Shown here: positions 24,101 through 35,653 of the stretch, piece after piece
How positions within the stretch are numbered: the stretch's first letter is position 1
Layout of the letters: each line of letters starts with the position of its first letter
Origin: Jacaranda mimosifolia
Taxonomy: Eukaryota > Streptophyta > Magnoliopsida > Lamiales > Bignoniaceae
DNA: 64,000 bases
Direction: 5' to 3'
Assembly (NCBI GenBank): GCA_018894105.1
Contig: CM032124.1
Coordinates: forward strand, 36,614,277 to 36,678,276
The notes under the pieces: generated by a model
Database searches by the model: none
What the model was told of the DNA's origin: nothing
What the model saw: the letters and a program-made list of their open reading frames with translations, nothing else
Made by a program: the position numbers and the translations under genes

Positions 24101-25849
24101 CTATTTACTTTTACCCAATTTTCGGACAAAATTACCCTTGAATATCTCACATAATTTTTTTTTATTTATCAAAATTAATTCTTTTTAAGTCTCTTTGTAT
24201 TAAAACTTAGAAAAGTTATTTATGAATTTTAGAAAAACTTTAGTCTTTTTGTTTAGTTCATTTGGTTTTAGAATTTATAAGTATTTCTATCGTACTTTTA
24301 TATATTTAAAAATGAAAGAAATATATTTTTTCAAAATCTAATTCATTAAGTTTCTAAATTTAATAAGTTGAGGATAATTTAAAGAATTTACTAAATTAAG
24401 GGCAATTGAGTCAAAAAATTAGTTGTTGGGTCTTTTGGAGTTGATGGAATGGGTATTTGAGTATGAAAAATATTTTAAAAGGCTTTTTAGATATAAAAAT
24501 ATATTTTAAGGGGTTTTTAGTAATTTTTCCAAAAAACACATTTTTTCTATGTTTAATGGATTCACATATTCGAATGTTTGTAAACAAATTCAAATAATTA
24601 TCATCATTGAATATGAATATTCAAAAAATAATATTTGAGTCTAAATACAAATAATTTTAATCAAATATAGATATATCTAAATAATTATAATTGAATCCAA
24701 ATATATCCAAATTTGATTGATATCTGACCGATATAACTTTGAATATCATTGCATAAATATCCGTTAGATTGATACTTGTACCTGAATATTCAAAAAATTA
24801 ATTAAATACAAATATAAAAATAATGTATTTGATCCGTTTAATGTCCGTTTACAAACTTAGCTTTAAAAATATGCAATCAAGTCCAATAAACACTGACAGT
24901 TAATAGCACACAAACAAGCTTTTCTAACATTCTAATTGTTCGTTTTTACGTAATGTTATGTAGACACTTTGGTTGAATCCGCCATGGCCGGGCTATCTGA
25001 ATTGCTAGCCGCTGGCCATGGTCAACTCGGCTACGGTTGGGGAAGGGGGCGGCTGGGCTTGGGGCCTTGGTTGGGTGGGCGAGTGGGGCGTATATATCTA
25101 TAAATATGTATGTATTTCTTTTTGGAAAAAAGTGGGATATAAATGTATGTATATATGTATGTGTGTCTAATATACATGTATATATACATATAAATATTTA
25201 AAATATTTTGATTATATATTTGAAAGAGGATTGCCATGTTAATTAATTTTTATTTTTTAATTAATTTTTTTAAATTTTTAATAAAAATTAATTTTTTCTA
25301 TTCATTTTTTAGAATAGGTCGTAATTGTAAGTTTTAGAATTACCATAATTTAGTTGATTAATAGGTGGGTATTAAAATATAAATAAAAAATTCTATCATA
25401 AAATATGAGAGAGATTAAATAAAATTATATGTTGAATAAATGATCAAATGAATAATAAAAAAGTATTTAGGGTATTTGATTTAAAAAGGAGCAATTGTTT
25501 AAATTTTGCTTTTTTTTTTTTTTATCAAAAATAAAAGGACAAATGGCACAATACAAAATGATTACATGATAATAAATAAAATAAATTGAATAGAATTATA
25601 GAAAATCCAAATACACAAACAAACGAATTAAACACGCACTTCATGTTTTTACTTACGTGCAACTCTGGGGTCCGATTGAATCTCATCGGCTGCCCGCAAA
25701 ATCGCATTCATGTTGTTGCTCCGTTGAAGCGAATCGGGACCGACACCGGCAATTCTTTTGCTGCGGGTCCGCCAGCGCCGTGCCCCTTGCTCCCTCCGCA
25801 CCAGTACCGCACGCACCAGCCTCTCCCAATTATCGTAAATCGCAGCCAT
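21101..25849 (-). CDS. PGG-1: PGG-domain membrane protein, two exons
   Basis: Exon 1 is 25,657-25,849 (64 codons plus 1 base, GTAAGT donor) and exon 2 is 21,101-22,113 (TTGCAG acceptor), together 401 residues. Exon 1 encodes an unplaced, basic N-terminus starting [20 protein letters not shown]. Residues 65-165 are polar and lysine-rich with a likely nuclear-type basic run. The PGG domain follows: [11 protein letters not shown], helix 1 (about 176-192), the PPGG signature at 194-197, and three further helices (about 221-241, 258-278, 290-314). The C-terminus is acidic ([12 protein letters not shown]). PGG domains normally end ankyrin-repeat proteins of the ACD6/ITN1 type; here there are no ankyrin repeats. 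Function is unknown; a multipass membrane role in stress or immunity is only suggested by the domain. Reading only exon 2 would need a non-ATG start; PGG-2 confirms the two-exon model. Confidence 0.82.
22855..23500. repeat. Probable CACTA-like relic in the PGG-1 intron
   Basis: Internally repetitive: versions of ATATTTAGTGACACTAA and AATATAATATTTAGTG recur about six times in both orientations, like the subterminal repeats of the CACTA MITE at 9167. A left end near 22,858 (ATTACTACAAAATTAG) is suggestive, but I cannot define a right end or a target duplication. Confidence 0.4.
23989..24530. mobile_element. MITE with ~50-bp terminal inverted repeats, copy A
   Basis: Left end GGAAAACATTATTAAAGCCC, and right end on the other strand GGAAAAATTACTAAAAACCC, continuing as CCTTAAAATA and TTTTTATATCTAA on both. 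The PGG-2 intron lacks it, giving an empty-site comparison. The flanks (AAAAAATA and AAAAAACAC) are too simple to fix the duplication length, so Mutator-like is only a suggestion. A second copy with the same internal AAATTACCCTTGAAT is at 46,658. Confidence 0.65.
24980..25092 (+). repeat. G-rich island with G-quadruplex motif in the PGG-1 intron
   Basis: 25,039-25,064 reads GGGG-AA-GGGGG-CGGCT-GGG-CTT-GGGG, a canonical four-run G-quadruplex motif, and is followed at once by TATATATCTATAAATATG. It is absent from the PGG-2 intron. The left part has CCATGGCC-type palindromes, as in the other two islands. Confidence 0.7.
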
Positions 25850-26160
25850 AATTCTTCTGCAAATGAATGAATTTGGAAGAAGAGGAGGTGGGATCCAGTC
25901 GATATATAAAAATCTCAACAATTATATCCGACGGCTAACAACCTGGTACTTGTTTCTCCGGTATATATCTCATGATAATTATAAAAACTTCCACCCCACT
26001 TGTTTTATATTAAAAGCCAGCCACCAAAAGGGACATGTTGAGGCTATTGATTTTAAAAATAAAAAATAAAATTCCTTTTCAATGATAAAAAAATGGTTAC
26101 TTCATAATAGAAGAAAAAATGTGGGAGAGAAGGCAAACCTACAAAACTATATACGACATA
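25850..26160 (-). promoter_or_regulatory. Conserved upstream region of PGG-1
   Basis: Matches 43,978-44,210 upstream of PGG-2, including TTCATTCATTTGCAGAAGAA just before the start codon. That TTTGCAG could be the acceptor of a 5' UTR intron. No single TATA box is certain. Confidence 0.5.
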
Positions 26161-26485
26161 TTTATACTATTAATAAAGCGAAAGGGTTTTAGTAGTATAT
26201 TTTTGAGTGTTGAAACTAAAATATTCTTAATTTTTGTTTTAACTCCTTATAACTACACCAATAACTATCAACTACACTACCATCCCACTATCATCCGTTA
26301 AAATCATTTTATATGGTGGTTGCAGATGCATGTTATTCATTTCTGAAAAATTCAATTCATATTTGTTGTCATTATTTTGAGGTACACAAACTTTTTTGTT
26401 ATATCTTCATTTTCATAATTCTTTTGCTATCTTTTTGTGCTCCAATTTTTATATGCACATGCATTGAGTGTGCACTGATCACTAG
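26161..26485 (+). mobile_element. Helitron-like element, short
   Basis: Begins TTTATACTATTAATAAAG after an A (second base T where Helitrons have C). It ends with a GCACAT/GTGTGC hairpin, eight bases, then CTAG before a T (26,482-26,485). 325 bp, noncoding. Same family as 10,614-11,027. Confidence 0.65.
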
Positions 26486-27550
26486 TATTTATTATACATG
26501 TGTGAGTTTTTTTATTGAACTCATTATTAATTAGAGTAATAGAGTTGAATGGGTGGGGATGTATCATCAATGATTTTATATTTTTTGTACTTGCAAACCA
26601 ATTACTAAAGCTATGAGTTAAGGAAATATGTGATTGCTTGTGAGGCCATGTTTCATTTTTCATGTTTTAGAGATTTTGGTGTTGTTTTAGTATTTGAGAT
26701 ATATGATAAATGAGAAATGAGGTTGTGAATGGTAGTAAGATAAAATGTAATAATTATAATAGTTTAATGGGTTGATGTGATGTGAAGTTGTAAATGATCG
26801 TGGGTTTTTTAAAATTTATTTGAGAGAATGAGATTGCTGTAGGAGTTTTGATTTTTGAATTTGTTTAGGATATAGAATATATAAAAAAAATATAAATAAT
26901 TTATTAATTTAGTAAATATTTTTTTTTAATTTTTTAAAAATTAGATTGTCTGTTAATTCATAATTTCAAAGTACATCCAACACAGATTAATTTTATAATT
27001 AATTTGTTTTTTGCATGTTTGAGATTAAGAATGGTAATAAAAATTTTTAAATTAATAGATAAATCTAATAAATTTTATTTTTTGAGAAATTATTTAAAAT
27101 GGACAATGAATTATTTTATTAATTGAGGAGAATTAAATTTCAATGAGGAAAATATTGCGTTTAATTTCATGAATTATACTTTAATGAACTTCATATTAAT
27201 TGGATTAGTTAGAATATTATTTTTTATTTTTTATTTAGTCATAAAATAATTAGAAAAAAGTCATATCATAAAATTTTGTCATTTTGTGATTTTTTCTGTT
27301 TTCAATTTTTTTGCAAATTATGTTTTAAAAATTAAGAAAAAATGAAAAACTTGTATTGTTACAATAAACCCAAAATTTTGCCCCAAATTATTTTTTTTCC
27401 CAGCAAATTTAAGTTTTCCACCAAAGTTATTTTTTTCACCAATTTTTTTTCCATCATTTAATTTAGAATATTTTTCAAAAAAATAAAATTTTCAAAAATA
27501 ACATTCAAATAAAATGCAATTAAATAAATTTAAAGAGAAATTTTTTATTG
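26486..27550. other. Intergenic, A+T-rich, no gene
   Basis: 26,590-26,640 matches 50,885-50,930 in another PGG unit. From about 26,650 to 27,840 the sequence is extra relative to that unit and holds the GA microsatellite. No ends of a transposon were recognised. Confidence 0.4.
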
Positions 27551-27557
27551 GAAAAGG

Positions 27558-27657
<100 letters not shown>

Positions 27658-27844
27658 ATGGTAAAAGGAGAAAGTGAGAGAAAAATCCAAAAATGGGAAC
27701 ATGGGAAAAGGGAAATGCTTGAGAGGCTGTTTGACTTTTCTGCGCATAAGATCAAGACCAAATCTTACATTCAAATGTCGCTACATGATTGTTTCTTGTC
27801 CTGTAGATAGGAAAAGTGGGAAATATCCCACAAGTTTCTTGAAA

Positions 27845-28400
27845 AAAAAAGAAGGAAAAATCTTTTACAGGCATGGCCATCTGTTAGGTGGGAAAAAGAA
27901 CAAAAAAGGAATATAAAATATGACCAAGAAAGACTTTGAGTTTACTTTGAAACAAAAAAGCAACATGCATTGACGTTTACTTCGACGTTTATATATTTAT
28001 ATTACTGACTTTGACGTTTTATATGAGAGTTATGGATAGCAAGAAGGTGAATTAAGTTGTCTAATTATGAATTGGTTTCATAATGAGAGGAGTTTAAAAT
28101 TGATTTATAAAATTACAGTCATATAAATTTATTAATGGATAGGGTACTGTTCTACTCAAATTCATATCCTAAGCTACCGCCTACCAAATAAATACGTTAT
28201 AAACTTATTCTACCATAATTAACTCATACACCCAATTAGATTCATATCCTAAAATGCACGTATAAAAGATTCTATATTCTACCCTATCCTACATAATCCA
28301 AGATTCATTAGGTTTAGATTATTAGATTTTTTTTTTTTACTTGAATTTTGAGCCAACTTAATTTTTTCTTTCTTTTTCTTTTCCTTTTTTTTTTTTAACG
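27845..28400. repeat. PGG-unit upstream block, copy 1
   Basis: Matches 50,940-51,440 and 60,800-61,340, including CATGGCCATCTGTTAGGTGGG, ATATGACCAAGAAAGAC and ACGTTTTATATGAGAG. The three copies lie on the upstream side of three PGG units, so they mark the duplicated unit. Noncoding. Confidence 0.75.
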
Positions 28401-28545
28401 ATCATCCTAGAAAATTTTCTCTTATAATCAAATAATAAAGAGCAATTTTTCAGTTTGTTTTAGTTCTCATAACACGTTTCTTGGCAAATAAATTAGTTGG
28501 TACCGAAATTGGTGTGTCAAGTTTGTTTTTTCAGTTGGTTTGACC

Positions 28546-29457
28546 TAGAGGTGTGAAAATAGGCCGGACTGACTTGCAAAAAAAATCGTACCAACTCGAT
28601 TTGTTTAATTCTTTAATATGGGTTGAATTGGATTGACTCACATAAAAATTCATCCCGAGCTAAAATTTTATAGGCTGGGACTGACTCGATTTGTAGACCA
28701 TGAAGGACTGCGGGCTAGCCCAGCTCACAAGGCTAAGCGATATTTTTTTTAATTTAAATTATAAGTTATAATTTTTAAAAAATTATAAATTAAGAATTAG
28801 ATCAAGAAATATAACGTATAAATTTATAAAAATTATAACTTGTAATTTATAATTAAAAAAAATAAAGAGGAAAAATAGTTGTCATTTAACTATTGATTTA
28901 TCATTGGACATATTTAGATGTTTAGATATTATAAAGTTGTTTATTTAATTTTATAAAGTTGTTTATTCTCTTTTTATTATTAATATGCACTTTCATTTAG
29001 AAGTTTGGTCATATCAACCTCTATGTAATTTTTTTTTTCAATTAATGACAAGCAGTGAGTCCATGCCAAACCCCTCACCACCTTATTCGGTGGTGTTTTT
29101 AGAAAAATATAATTGATACAAAAAATTAATATAAGTATAAATCTTTAAGTTTTTATACAAATTTAAATATTATAAAATATTAAAAATCACATAAATATAA
29201 ATTATTAAGTCTTTCAAAAAATTATAAGGGTTGAAAAAAAAATAAGAATCACATAAATATAAAAATTTAGAATTTTTAAATTTATTTTAATATTTAAAAA
29301 AATATAGGTTTTGAGCCAAGCTATATTTTGAAAATCTCAGCCCATCACGAATCGGCTCGTGAATGGCCTGTGAGTTGGCGTGAATCGACCCATATTCGCC
29401 AAGCATCGTCTATCAAGTGGGCCGGGCTGACTCGCCCCAGCCCATTTGATATCTCTA
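28546..29457. mobile_element. hAT-type nonautonomous element, copy 2
   Basis: Starts TAGAGGTGTGAAAATAGG and ends, on the other strand, TAGAGATATCAAATGGG, with a perfect GTTTGACC duplication (28,538-28,545 and 29,458-29,465). The sequence outside both ends also matches copy 1 at 8046-8981, so the two are one insertion later duplicated with its surroundings. Confidence 0.87.
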
Positions 29458-29646
29458 GTTTGACCTACTTAATCAATCATTTATGTTGACATATTTCCAC
29501 CTTTAAATTGTGATTGCAATGAAAAAAAAGAAAAATAAAAATCTCATATTCATAAATCAAAAGACGAAATATAATGAATTATGATGTTAAAAGAAATTTA
29601 CCGTTAAAATGATTATTTGTTTAATATGTATATATTTAAATAATAC

Positions 29647-29760
29647 TAAAAAAAGATAAGTTAGTAACAAAATAATGAGTGACAATACAAAAGTTTTTAC
29701 TAATTATAAATATTAGGTGACAAATAATTTTGTTTTATCATCTTATTGATTTTTACAAAA
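29647..29760. mobile_element. Truncated CACTA-type MITE (duplicate of the left part of 9167-9631)
   Basis: Begins TACTAAAAAAAGATAAG and follows the left ~115 bp of the 9167 element, then breaks off about 30 bp before the Harbinger element. No right end. Confidence 0.65.
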
Positions 29761-31250
29761 ATCAGTAGCCATTTTAGCTATAAAAAATTAAGGGCTTGTA
29801 TGGTTTTATTTCCGCGGACCATTTTCATTTTTATCTGGAAATAAAAATTAAAAACTATCACTTTCTCACCATTTTCACTGAAAATTACACTCATTTTATC
29901 TCAAAACACATTTTTACCACATAAAATTCAATTTCCAAACCTATTCTTACATCTACTAAACCTACAACATCTAATCATATCTCTCCCATCTATTCCCATA
30001 TATCAAATCCCGTCAGTGTACTGTCATTCAATGCACACGCACACGCACACGTACATCCACACCCACACCCATCTATCTGTGTATAACCCATGGACCAAAC
30101 ACCATCTCTCACAGCAAAAAACAACACTTCACCCTCTTTTTATTCACGAAGTTCAGGCACGACGGATATCGTGGAGAACCAGTCATCGTCCGGCGAGTGC
30201 AGTCCATGAAGGAGGCCGGCGAAACGAGTCAAGGTATCCAGTCACAACAACTGATCGTGGCCATTGACAGAGGTTAGGGTACAACGGTCTGAAGGGGACA
30301 CAAAAATATGATTTTGTGCTTTCCCTTTCGATCCGGTAATAAACCAAACCGAATCTTAATGATCTGATATTTCATTCCAACTTGGTTACATGTTCTTTCA
30401 TATTTCTGTTATTTTGTTTTTGTTGGTTGCAAAGTGGACAGATCTGACGCATGCCTCATTTTTTTATGAATGTTGGTTGATACTTTCATAATTTCTCTTC
30501 GATATATTTGAGATTTTGCCTGATTGATAGATAACCCCATGAACCATAGTAGGTTCTGTTGTGAAGCCTGTCAATAGGGTTGTGGGTGTAGGGTTATGTT
30601 TGAATAATACAGCCCCCAAAGTAGCCTCCATTTAAGATTTCTATCATTGGTACATGATTTTTATTTTTTTTGATATTTGACCATGTGAATGTATTGTTAG
30701 CCAATAACGTTATGTGTATGTTTTACAATAGTTTTCTATATGGCTATTACCTGTTGTTTATTAGTGTTATATGATATTTAACATCTTCCCCCCAGCGTCG
30801 AAATATGATTTGTATGACTATTACCTCTAGACCTGTTTGGTGACATTACAGAAAGATATGATTTTATACGTGGTTGACAATAAAACATATTTTTCTGTGC
30901 ACATGAACATGAGATAGTTACATCCATATGAAACTAGTAAACTAGGTGAACTTTACAATCAAATTTCTATGATCGTAACCACCACATGTACACATGGTGG
31001 GGGAGTAGTGCAAACCCATTAAACAAAACAATATTTCTAACTAAGATCATGTTAAAAGATTCTTGCCAAATAATCAGCACACAAAACACGTATGAAACCA
31101 ACCAATAGTTGAACTATTTGCTAAATCCGTCCATATAACCAGACGAAGAATACTTCCTAGCAATATGCCATAATATCTCAAATACTCACTAGAAAATTTT
31201 CAATATTCAACAAATTTCATTGTATTTCTCACTCTCTAATATGTCATTAG

Positions 31251-32197
31251 ATGGACAAGAGGCCAAAAAAATTCCGAAGTAGGGCCGATGATGCAAAATG
31301 GGGGTTCCCCACCCTCGCTGTCCTTATAGAGCTTATGTATCAATAGTTTAATAAAGGACAACCCTTGTCAACCACTTTCACCAACTCTGTTTGGCTAGAA
31401 ATTCAAAGGAATCTTCACTTGAGAACCAATAAATATTTCGGGGTAGAACAACTAAAGGGCAAAAATTGTAGACTGCGGGTTCTTTGGAGAAAGTTTCATG
31501 ATTTATTAACTAAAAAAATAGGGTTTCGTGGGGATAGTGCCACAGGGACAGTCACCGCATCACAGGAGCACTGGGAAGAGTGTTTATTGGTAAACATATC
31601 TTACCGTATATGTCTATTTAGTTAAGTAGTACTAATCTACTAGGTAAGCCTAATGTAACTGACACTAACAATTTTATGTCATGTACTCCTCTTATTAGGA
31701 AAATCCAAATGAGGCAAACCGTTCCAAGGGACTTCCTCACTACTACCTTTGCACCGAGATGTTTATTAACTCAGTGGCGACTGGTAGTAGTGCAAGATCC
31801 TCCTCTCAACCACCCATTCAATCCGAAGAGGAGGTAGATCTGAATGCCCCCAATAATGCAACAAATGAACTTGATAATGCAAATGAAAACTTTCCATCCC
31901 AACATAATATTGGAGGACCAAGTGAAAGAGCTGAAAATGTAGCCTATGCACCGAACCAAAACACTTCAAAGAAATCAAAAAATAATTGTTCATCGAGGAT
32001 TGATGACGCAATTGATGCGTGGACCTTCGTGAACAGCATTAAAGCAAGAAAAATTGAAAAGGTTTCTGTTGATACCATTGAGGAATGCATGGTTGCGTTA
32101 AAGAATATCGAGGGCTTGCCCCGCCATCTATTCTTCAAAGCTCAAGATGAGTGATGAAGAACGAAGAGAGTGGGTGGAATCGCTGTGGGAGTGTTGA
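31251..32197 (+). pseudogene. Harbinger ORF1: Myb/SANT-like DNA-binding protein, broken
   Basis: Exons 31,251-31,589 and 31,699-32,197 with a GTAAAC donor and TATTAG acceptor. Residues read MDKRPKKFRSRADDAKWGF, then an in-frame TAG (31,344-31,346), then the Myb/SANT-like trihelix region (TTFTNSVWLEIQRNL, LKGKNCRLRVLWRKF). Exon 2 gives the usual linker (RSKGLPHYYLCTEMFINSVA) and an acidic and serine-rich C-terminal half. Near 32,145 a one-base shift moves the frame to MSDEERREWVESLWEC, the common end of this family. In PIF/Harbinger elements ORF1 protein binds the terminal repeats and brings the transposase to the nucleus. Two lesions make this copy a pseudogene. Confidence 0.78.
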
Positions 32198-32924
32198 TTG
32201 CCCATTGCACATCAAAAACTATGCTGAAGCATATTTTGATGTTGTTGTTTCCAAAAAAAAAAAAAAAAGTGTACTTTTAGTAGGACTGATGTATATGGTT
32301 GTATGTTTTTGTATTTTTTTCAGTGCTTGTTGGAACAAACTGAAAAATATTTCTGTATTTTTTGCTGAATCTGCTGGTTTTTATATGTGTAATATGTATA
32401 AATACAATGTTTAGGGTGCAGTCACCCAATTTTCATATTTTTTAGGGGCTGCTATTGTACCTTGTTGCTGTTTCTAAAAACTTTTTGCTTCAGTTTGTTA
32501 ATTGTTATTCAATTAGCACATTTCATAGTAGTGAAGGTCTCTCCAATTGACTTTTTATTGGAAATACAAAATTAATTTTGAGGTGTTTCAAGTATGTGGT
32601 CAGAATAATCTGCTGTCCAGTATCTTGAAAAAATGGAAGTTGAATCTCCATTTGAATCCGTAGAACAAATGATAGATGAAAGTTCTAATGCTGCCAATAA
32701 TAGTTCAGATTCTTTAGACAACAATTCTAAAACAACATCCGATGAATCCCTAGTTCAAAAACAATACCTGCTGAATCCTCAAATACCTCCAGTTCTAAAA
32801 GTAGTAAAGATGATGGTGGTATGGACTTTATCTTCCTATCCTAAGTGTTGTGCCCTTCCTGCTTTGCCAACAAAATCCCTTGCTACACTTCTCGGTTAAA
32901 AGGTGCAGATTAGGTGGGGGAACT
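32198..32924 (+). other. Spacer between the two Harbinger genes
   Basis: Poly-A tract then T-rich sequence. An ORF at 32,633-32,899 (Ser/Asn-rich, EQMIDESSNAANNSSDSL) may be the diverged N-terminal part of the transposase gene or of a lost exon; I cannot confirm it. Confidence 0.4.
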
Positions 32925-34117
32925 TTTGGATGACCATCCGATTAGGATTAAGAATGCATTAAGAATGATTAAAGAACCTTTTAATGCATTACGTGACTTA
33001 ATAGAATCGCGTGGACTACTAAAACAAGGCTGTTTTAGCAGGGTTGGATTAAAAGAATCAGTTGCCACTTTTTACAAACAGTAGGCCTAGCCCATTACTA
33101 GCGTGATAGTTCTGAACGATTCCAACATTCTAGTGAGACTGTTCACCGCCATGTTCGTAGAGTGGCTAAAGCATTGAACTACCTAGCACCGAAAATCATT
33201 TCCTCCCCAGATTTCAATAATGTACACCCCAAAATTTTGTACAATCCCGTTTTCTATCCCTACTTCAAGGTAACCACAAGATATCTCCATTTTAGAATTT
33301 TTATACCTAATTAAACATTAGTTCTAATCAAAAGTTTGTATGTTTGTAGGATTGTGTTGGTGCTGTAGATGGTACAATAATCCAGGCATCCGCACCTTCC
33401 AATTTACATAATGCTTATTGGTGTCACAAAGCTACAATTGCTCAAAATGTCTTAGTAGTTTGTGACTTCGACTTAATGTTCAACTATGTATATGCGGGTT
33501 GGGAAGGTGGTGCAAATAACTCAAGAGTCTTGATGCATGCCTTGCTATCTGATCCCTATTTCCCATGGCCTCCTCCAGGTGAAACTTAAACATAATATCA
33601 TTACTATGTTTAGAGTATTTAGTAGGATTCAACATTCTAAATCAGTTTGTTAATTGTAGGTAAATATTATGTGGTGGATTCGGGATATTGCAACTTTCCT
33701 TGCTTTCTTGCCTCGTATCAATCTCAAAGGTACCACGTAAATCAATTTAGAGGTTGTTTCCACCCTTATAGAGGCCCATCCGAGTTATTCAACCATAGGC
33801 ACTCGAGGTTACGAAATGTAGTTGAACGTGTTTTTGGTGTTTTGAAATTTTGATTTCCAATATTAAAGGGCTCAATGCCACATTACAAAATGCATCGTCA
33901 GGTACAAATAGTCATAGCCTGTTGTGTCATCCACAACTTCATAAGAAAGCACTTTAGGGATGATGCATACTTTATGGAAGAAGAGGAAGAATATCAAAGA
34001 AATATTGAATGTGTTGGCCGAGATAACCGTGCTAACCCCACGCAGTCAGACATTGATTGGATGTCCTCTTTTTGTGATTCAGTTGCCAATGCTATGTGGT
34101 GTGACCATACCCACTAA
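32925..34117 (+). pseudogene. Harbinger transposase (DDE, HARBI1-like), broken
   Basis: Exons about 32,925-33,269, 33,350-33,578 and 33,660-34,117, with clean GT-AG introns. Exon 1 reads the usual N-terminal region (PIRIKNALRMIKEPFNALRD) up to NNVHPKILYNPVFYPYFK, with a TAG where an Asn or similar would stand near 33,100. The catalytic triad is present: Asp in VDGTII (codon 33,368-33,370), Asp in YVVDSGY (33,677-33,679) and Glu in VVERVFG (33,824-33,826). A TGA at 33,851-33,853 replaces the Trp of the conserved KxWFPIL segment. The frame resumes to the C-terminal NFIRKHF and acidic region. Family DDE_Tnp_4. The well-kept frame and introns suggest recent decay. The N-terminal start is not located. 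Confidence 0.85.
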
Positions 34118-34379
34118 TGCTTACATTTTTCCATCTCTTTTGTCGAAATGATGTGGTATTAATAAATGTAATGCATCTTCAACTGTGAACTGTTCCAACA
34201 GCATATTTTGATGAATAATGTACTATTACAAGCTTAAGTTTGGTTGTATAAATGGCATATTTAGCTTAGCATTATTATGTCATGTTTGGTGTAGTTATTA
34301 TGTTCATTCGTATCAGTAAATGCAATTATACAATTAATAGAAACATGAATGTTGCCAGAAATAATTGTACATGAAATGC

Positions 34380-34520
34380 CTTAATGTGCATGCTTAGCGG
34401 GACCCATGGTTCTTCGCATGGCAAGAATAGAGAATAATTATGGTCGATTCTTCTATTGTTGTCCTCTTAGTTCGAACCACCATGGTGGATTTATTTGAGA
34501 TGATAGTTCTACATGTAGTA
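34380..34520 (+). other. Possible GRF-type zinc finger fragment
   Basis: One frame reads GPMVLRMARIENNYGRFFYC then CPLSSNHHGGF, which resembles the NxGRxFYxCP core of GRF zinc fingers found in some plant transposon proteins. The cysteine ahead of it is uncertain and a stop follows. Weak. Confidence 0.3.
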
Positions 34521-35033
34521 GTGCTCCTCATTCAACTAACTTGCATGAGCAATCTGCTACGTCAGAAGTTGTCAAACGCCCAACTTCTCTTCACATAACT
34601 CCAACACAATTTGTCGAAGTGTGCATTGTGATGCAATTGCTGACATTGAACCGCATACTCATGCCTCTCATGCTCAAGTTGAATCCCTAATCAACTCAAC
34701 AACGCATATATTCATATGTTGTGGACTGGCATTATGCGTGATAATGTTATTTTTACCCTTCTTGCTTATCCTTGCACTGTACCTAAAGCTACTTTTTGAC
34801 TGAGATAATATTTTCCATGCTTACATTTTGTCTTGTAATAGTGTTTGACCATATTAACTGTGCGCTCAATTGTTTAGTGTTAATGCTTGCAAGACTACAT
34901 TTCTCTTCATGTACTAAGACTATGCTCATGATGTAAGAATGCTTATTATTTGAGTTGCTTTTATTATTATCTTATCTTCGTTCATGTTTGTTACATTGTT
35001 TGAGGAATTTTAATTTGAGCAATTTTTATAGCC

Positions 35034-35653
35034 ATGAAACCAATACAGCCCCCCGTTGGAAAGAATAAGGTGCAGAGTGATGGGTGGGAGGATAAGGTGG
35101 AGGAGTAATTTTTGTTGTATTTGCTTGAGGCTAGGTCATTATCGCCGCTCACTGAAGACAGGGCTATAAAATTTGTATTGGATGAGATTCAAGGACGTCT
35201 GAAAAGGGATTTTGGAGTGCTGTTTTCAATGGACATGTTGATTTCAAAGTTTATTGAAAATCGAAGGAGTTGAGGAATATTTTGAAGAATGTCCCCACAA
35301 TTGGCCTGCAAATAGAAGCCTATTCATTGAAGAGAATAATATCAACATCGCTCCTTTCGCCAGTCTGCCTCTTGCACTTGCTTGGGACTGCATCAAATCC
35401 TATCTTGATCTCTGATAACTGTGTTGATTAGTTACCCCCACCTCGCATTCGCTCTCGAGCAAGGCATGTCATTGACGTACCTTCGTGTAGCACTTCATCT
35501 GTATTAGCCCGCTTTTCAACTGATATGAAAACAACAATTCATCATGCGCTTAAGGACATTCGTCGTTCACATCCAAGCTCAGACAGTCATGTGGACAGCA
35601 GCAGTGAGCACAACACATCAACATCTCATGATGACTTCCCGCCTTTGGATTGA
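35034..35653 (+). pseudogene. Second Myb/SANT-like ORF in the Harbinger element, broken
   Basis: From the ATG at 35,034: MKPIQPPVGKNKVQSDGWED, a TAA, then YLLEARSLSPLTEDRAIKF and DEIQGRLKRDFGVLFSMDM. This is the opening of a Myb/SANT-like domain. Further stops and frame changes follow. The last part, about 35,440-35,653, reads a Ser/Asp-rich tail ending HDDFPPLD. It may be a diverged duplicate of ORF1, or a domain acquired separately. I found no second transposase. Confidence 0.45.

Larger units (their letters stand above)
22114..25656 (-). other. PGG-1 intron (3.5 kb), enlarged by insertions
   Basis: Compared with the 1.8-kb PGG-2 intron, blocks at 22,540-22,690, 23,815-23,980 and 24,530-24,900 are shared. 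The rest is extra: a repeat-rich stretch (about 22,855-23,500, with TTAGTGACACTAA motifs), the MITE at 23,989-24,530 and the G-rich island at 24,980-25,092. No other gene is seen inside it. Confidence 0.75.
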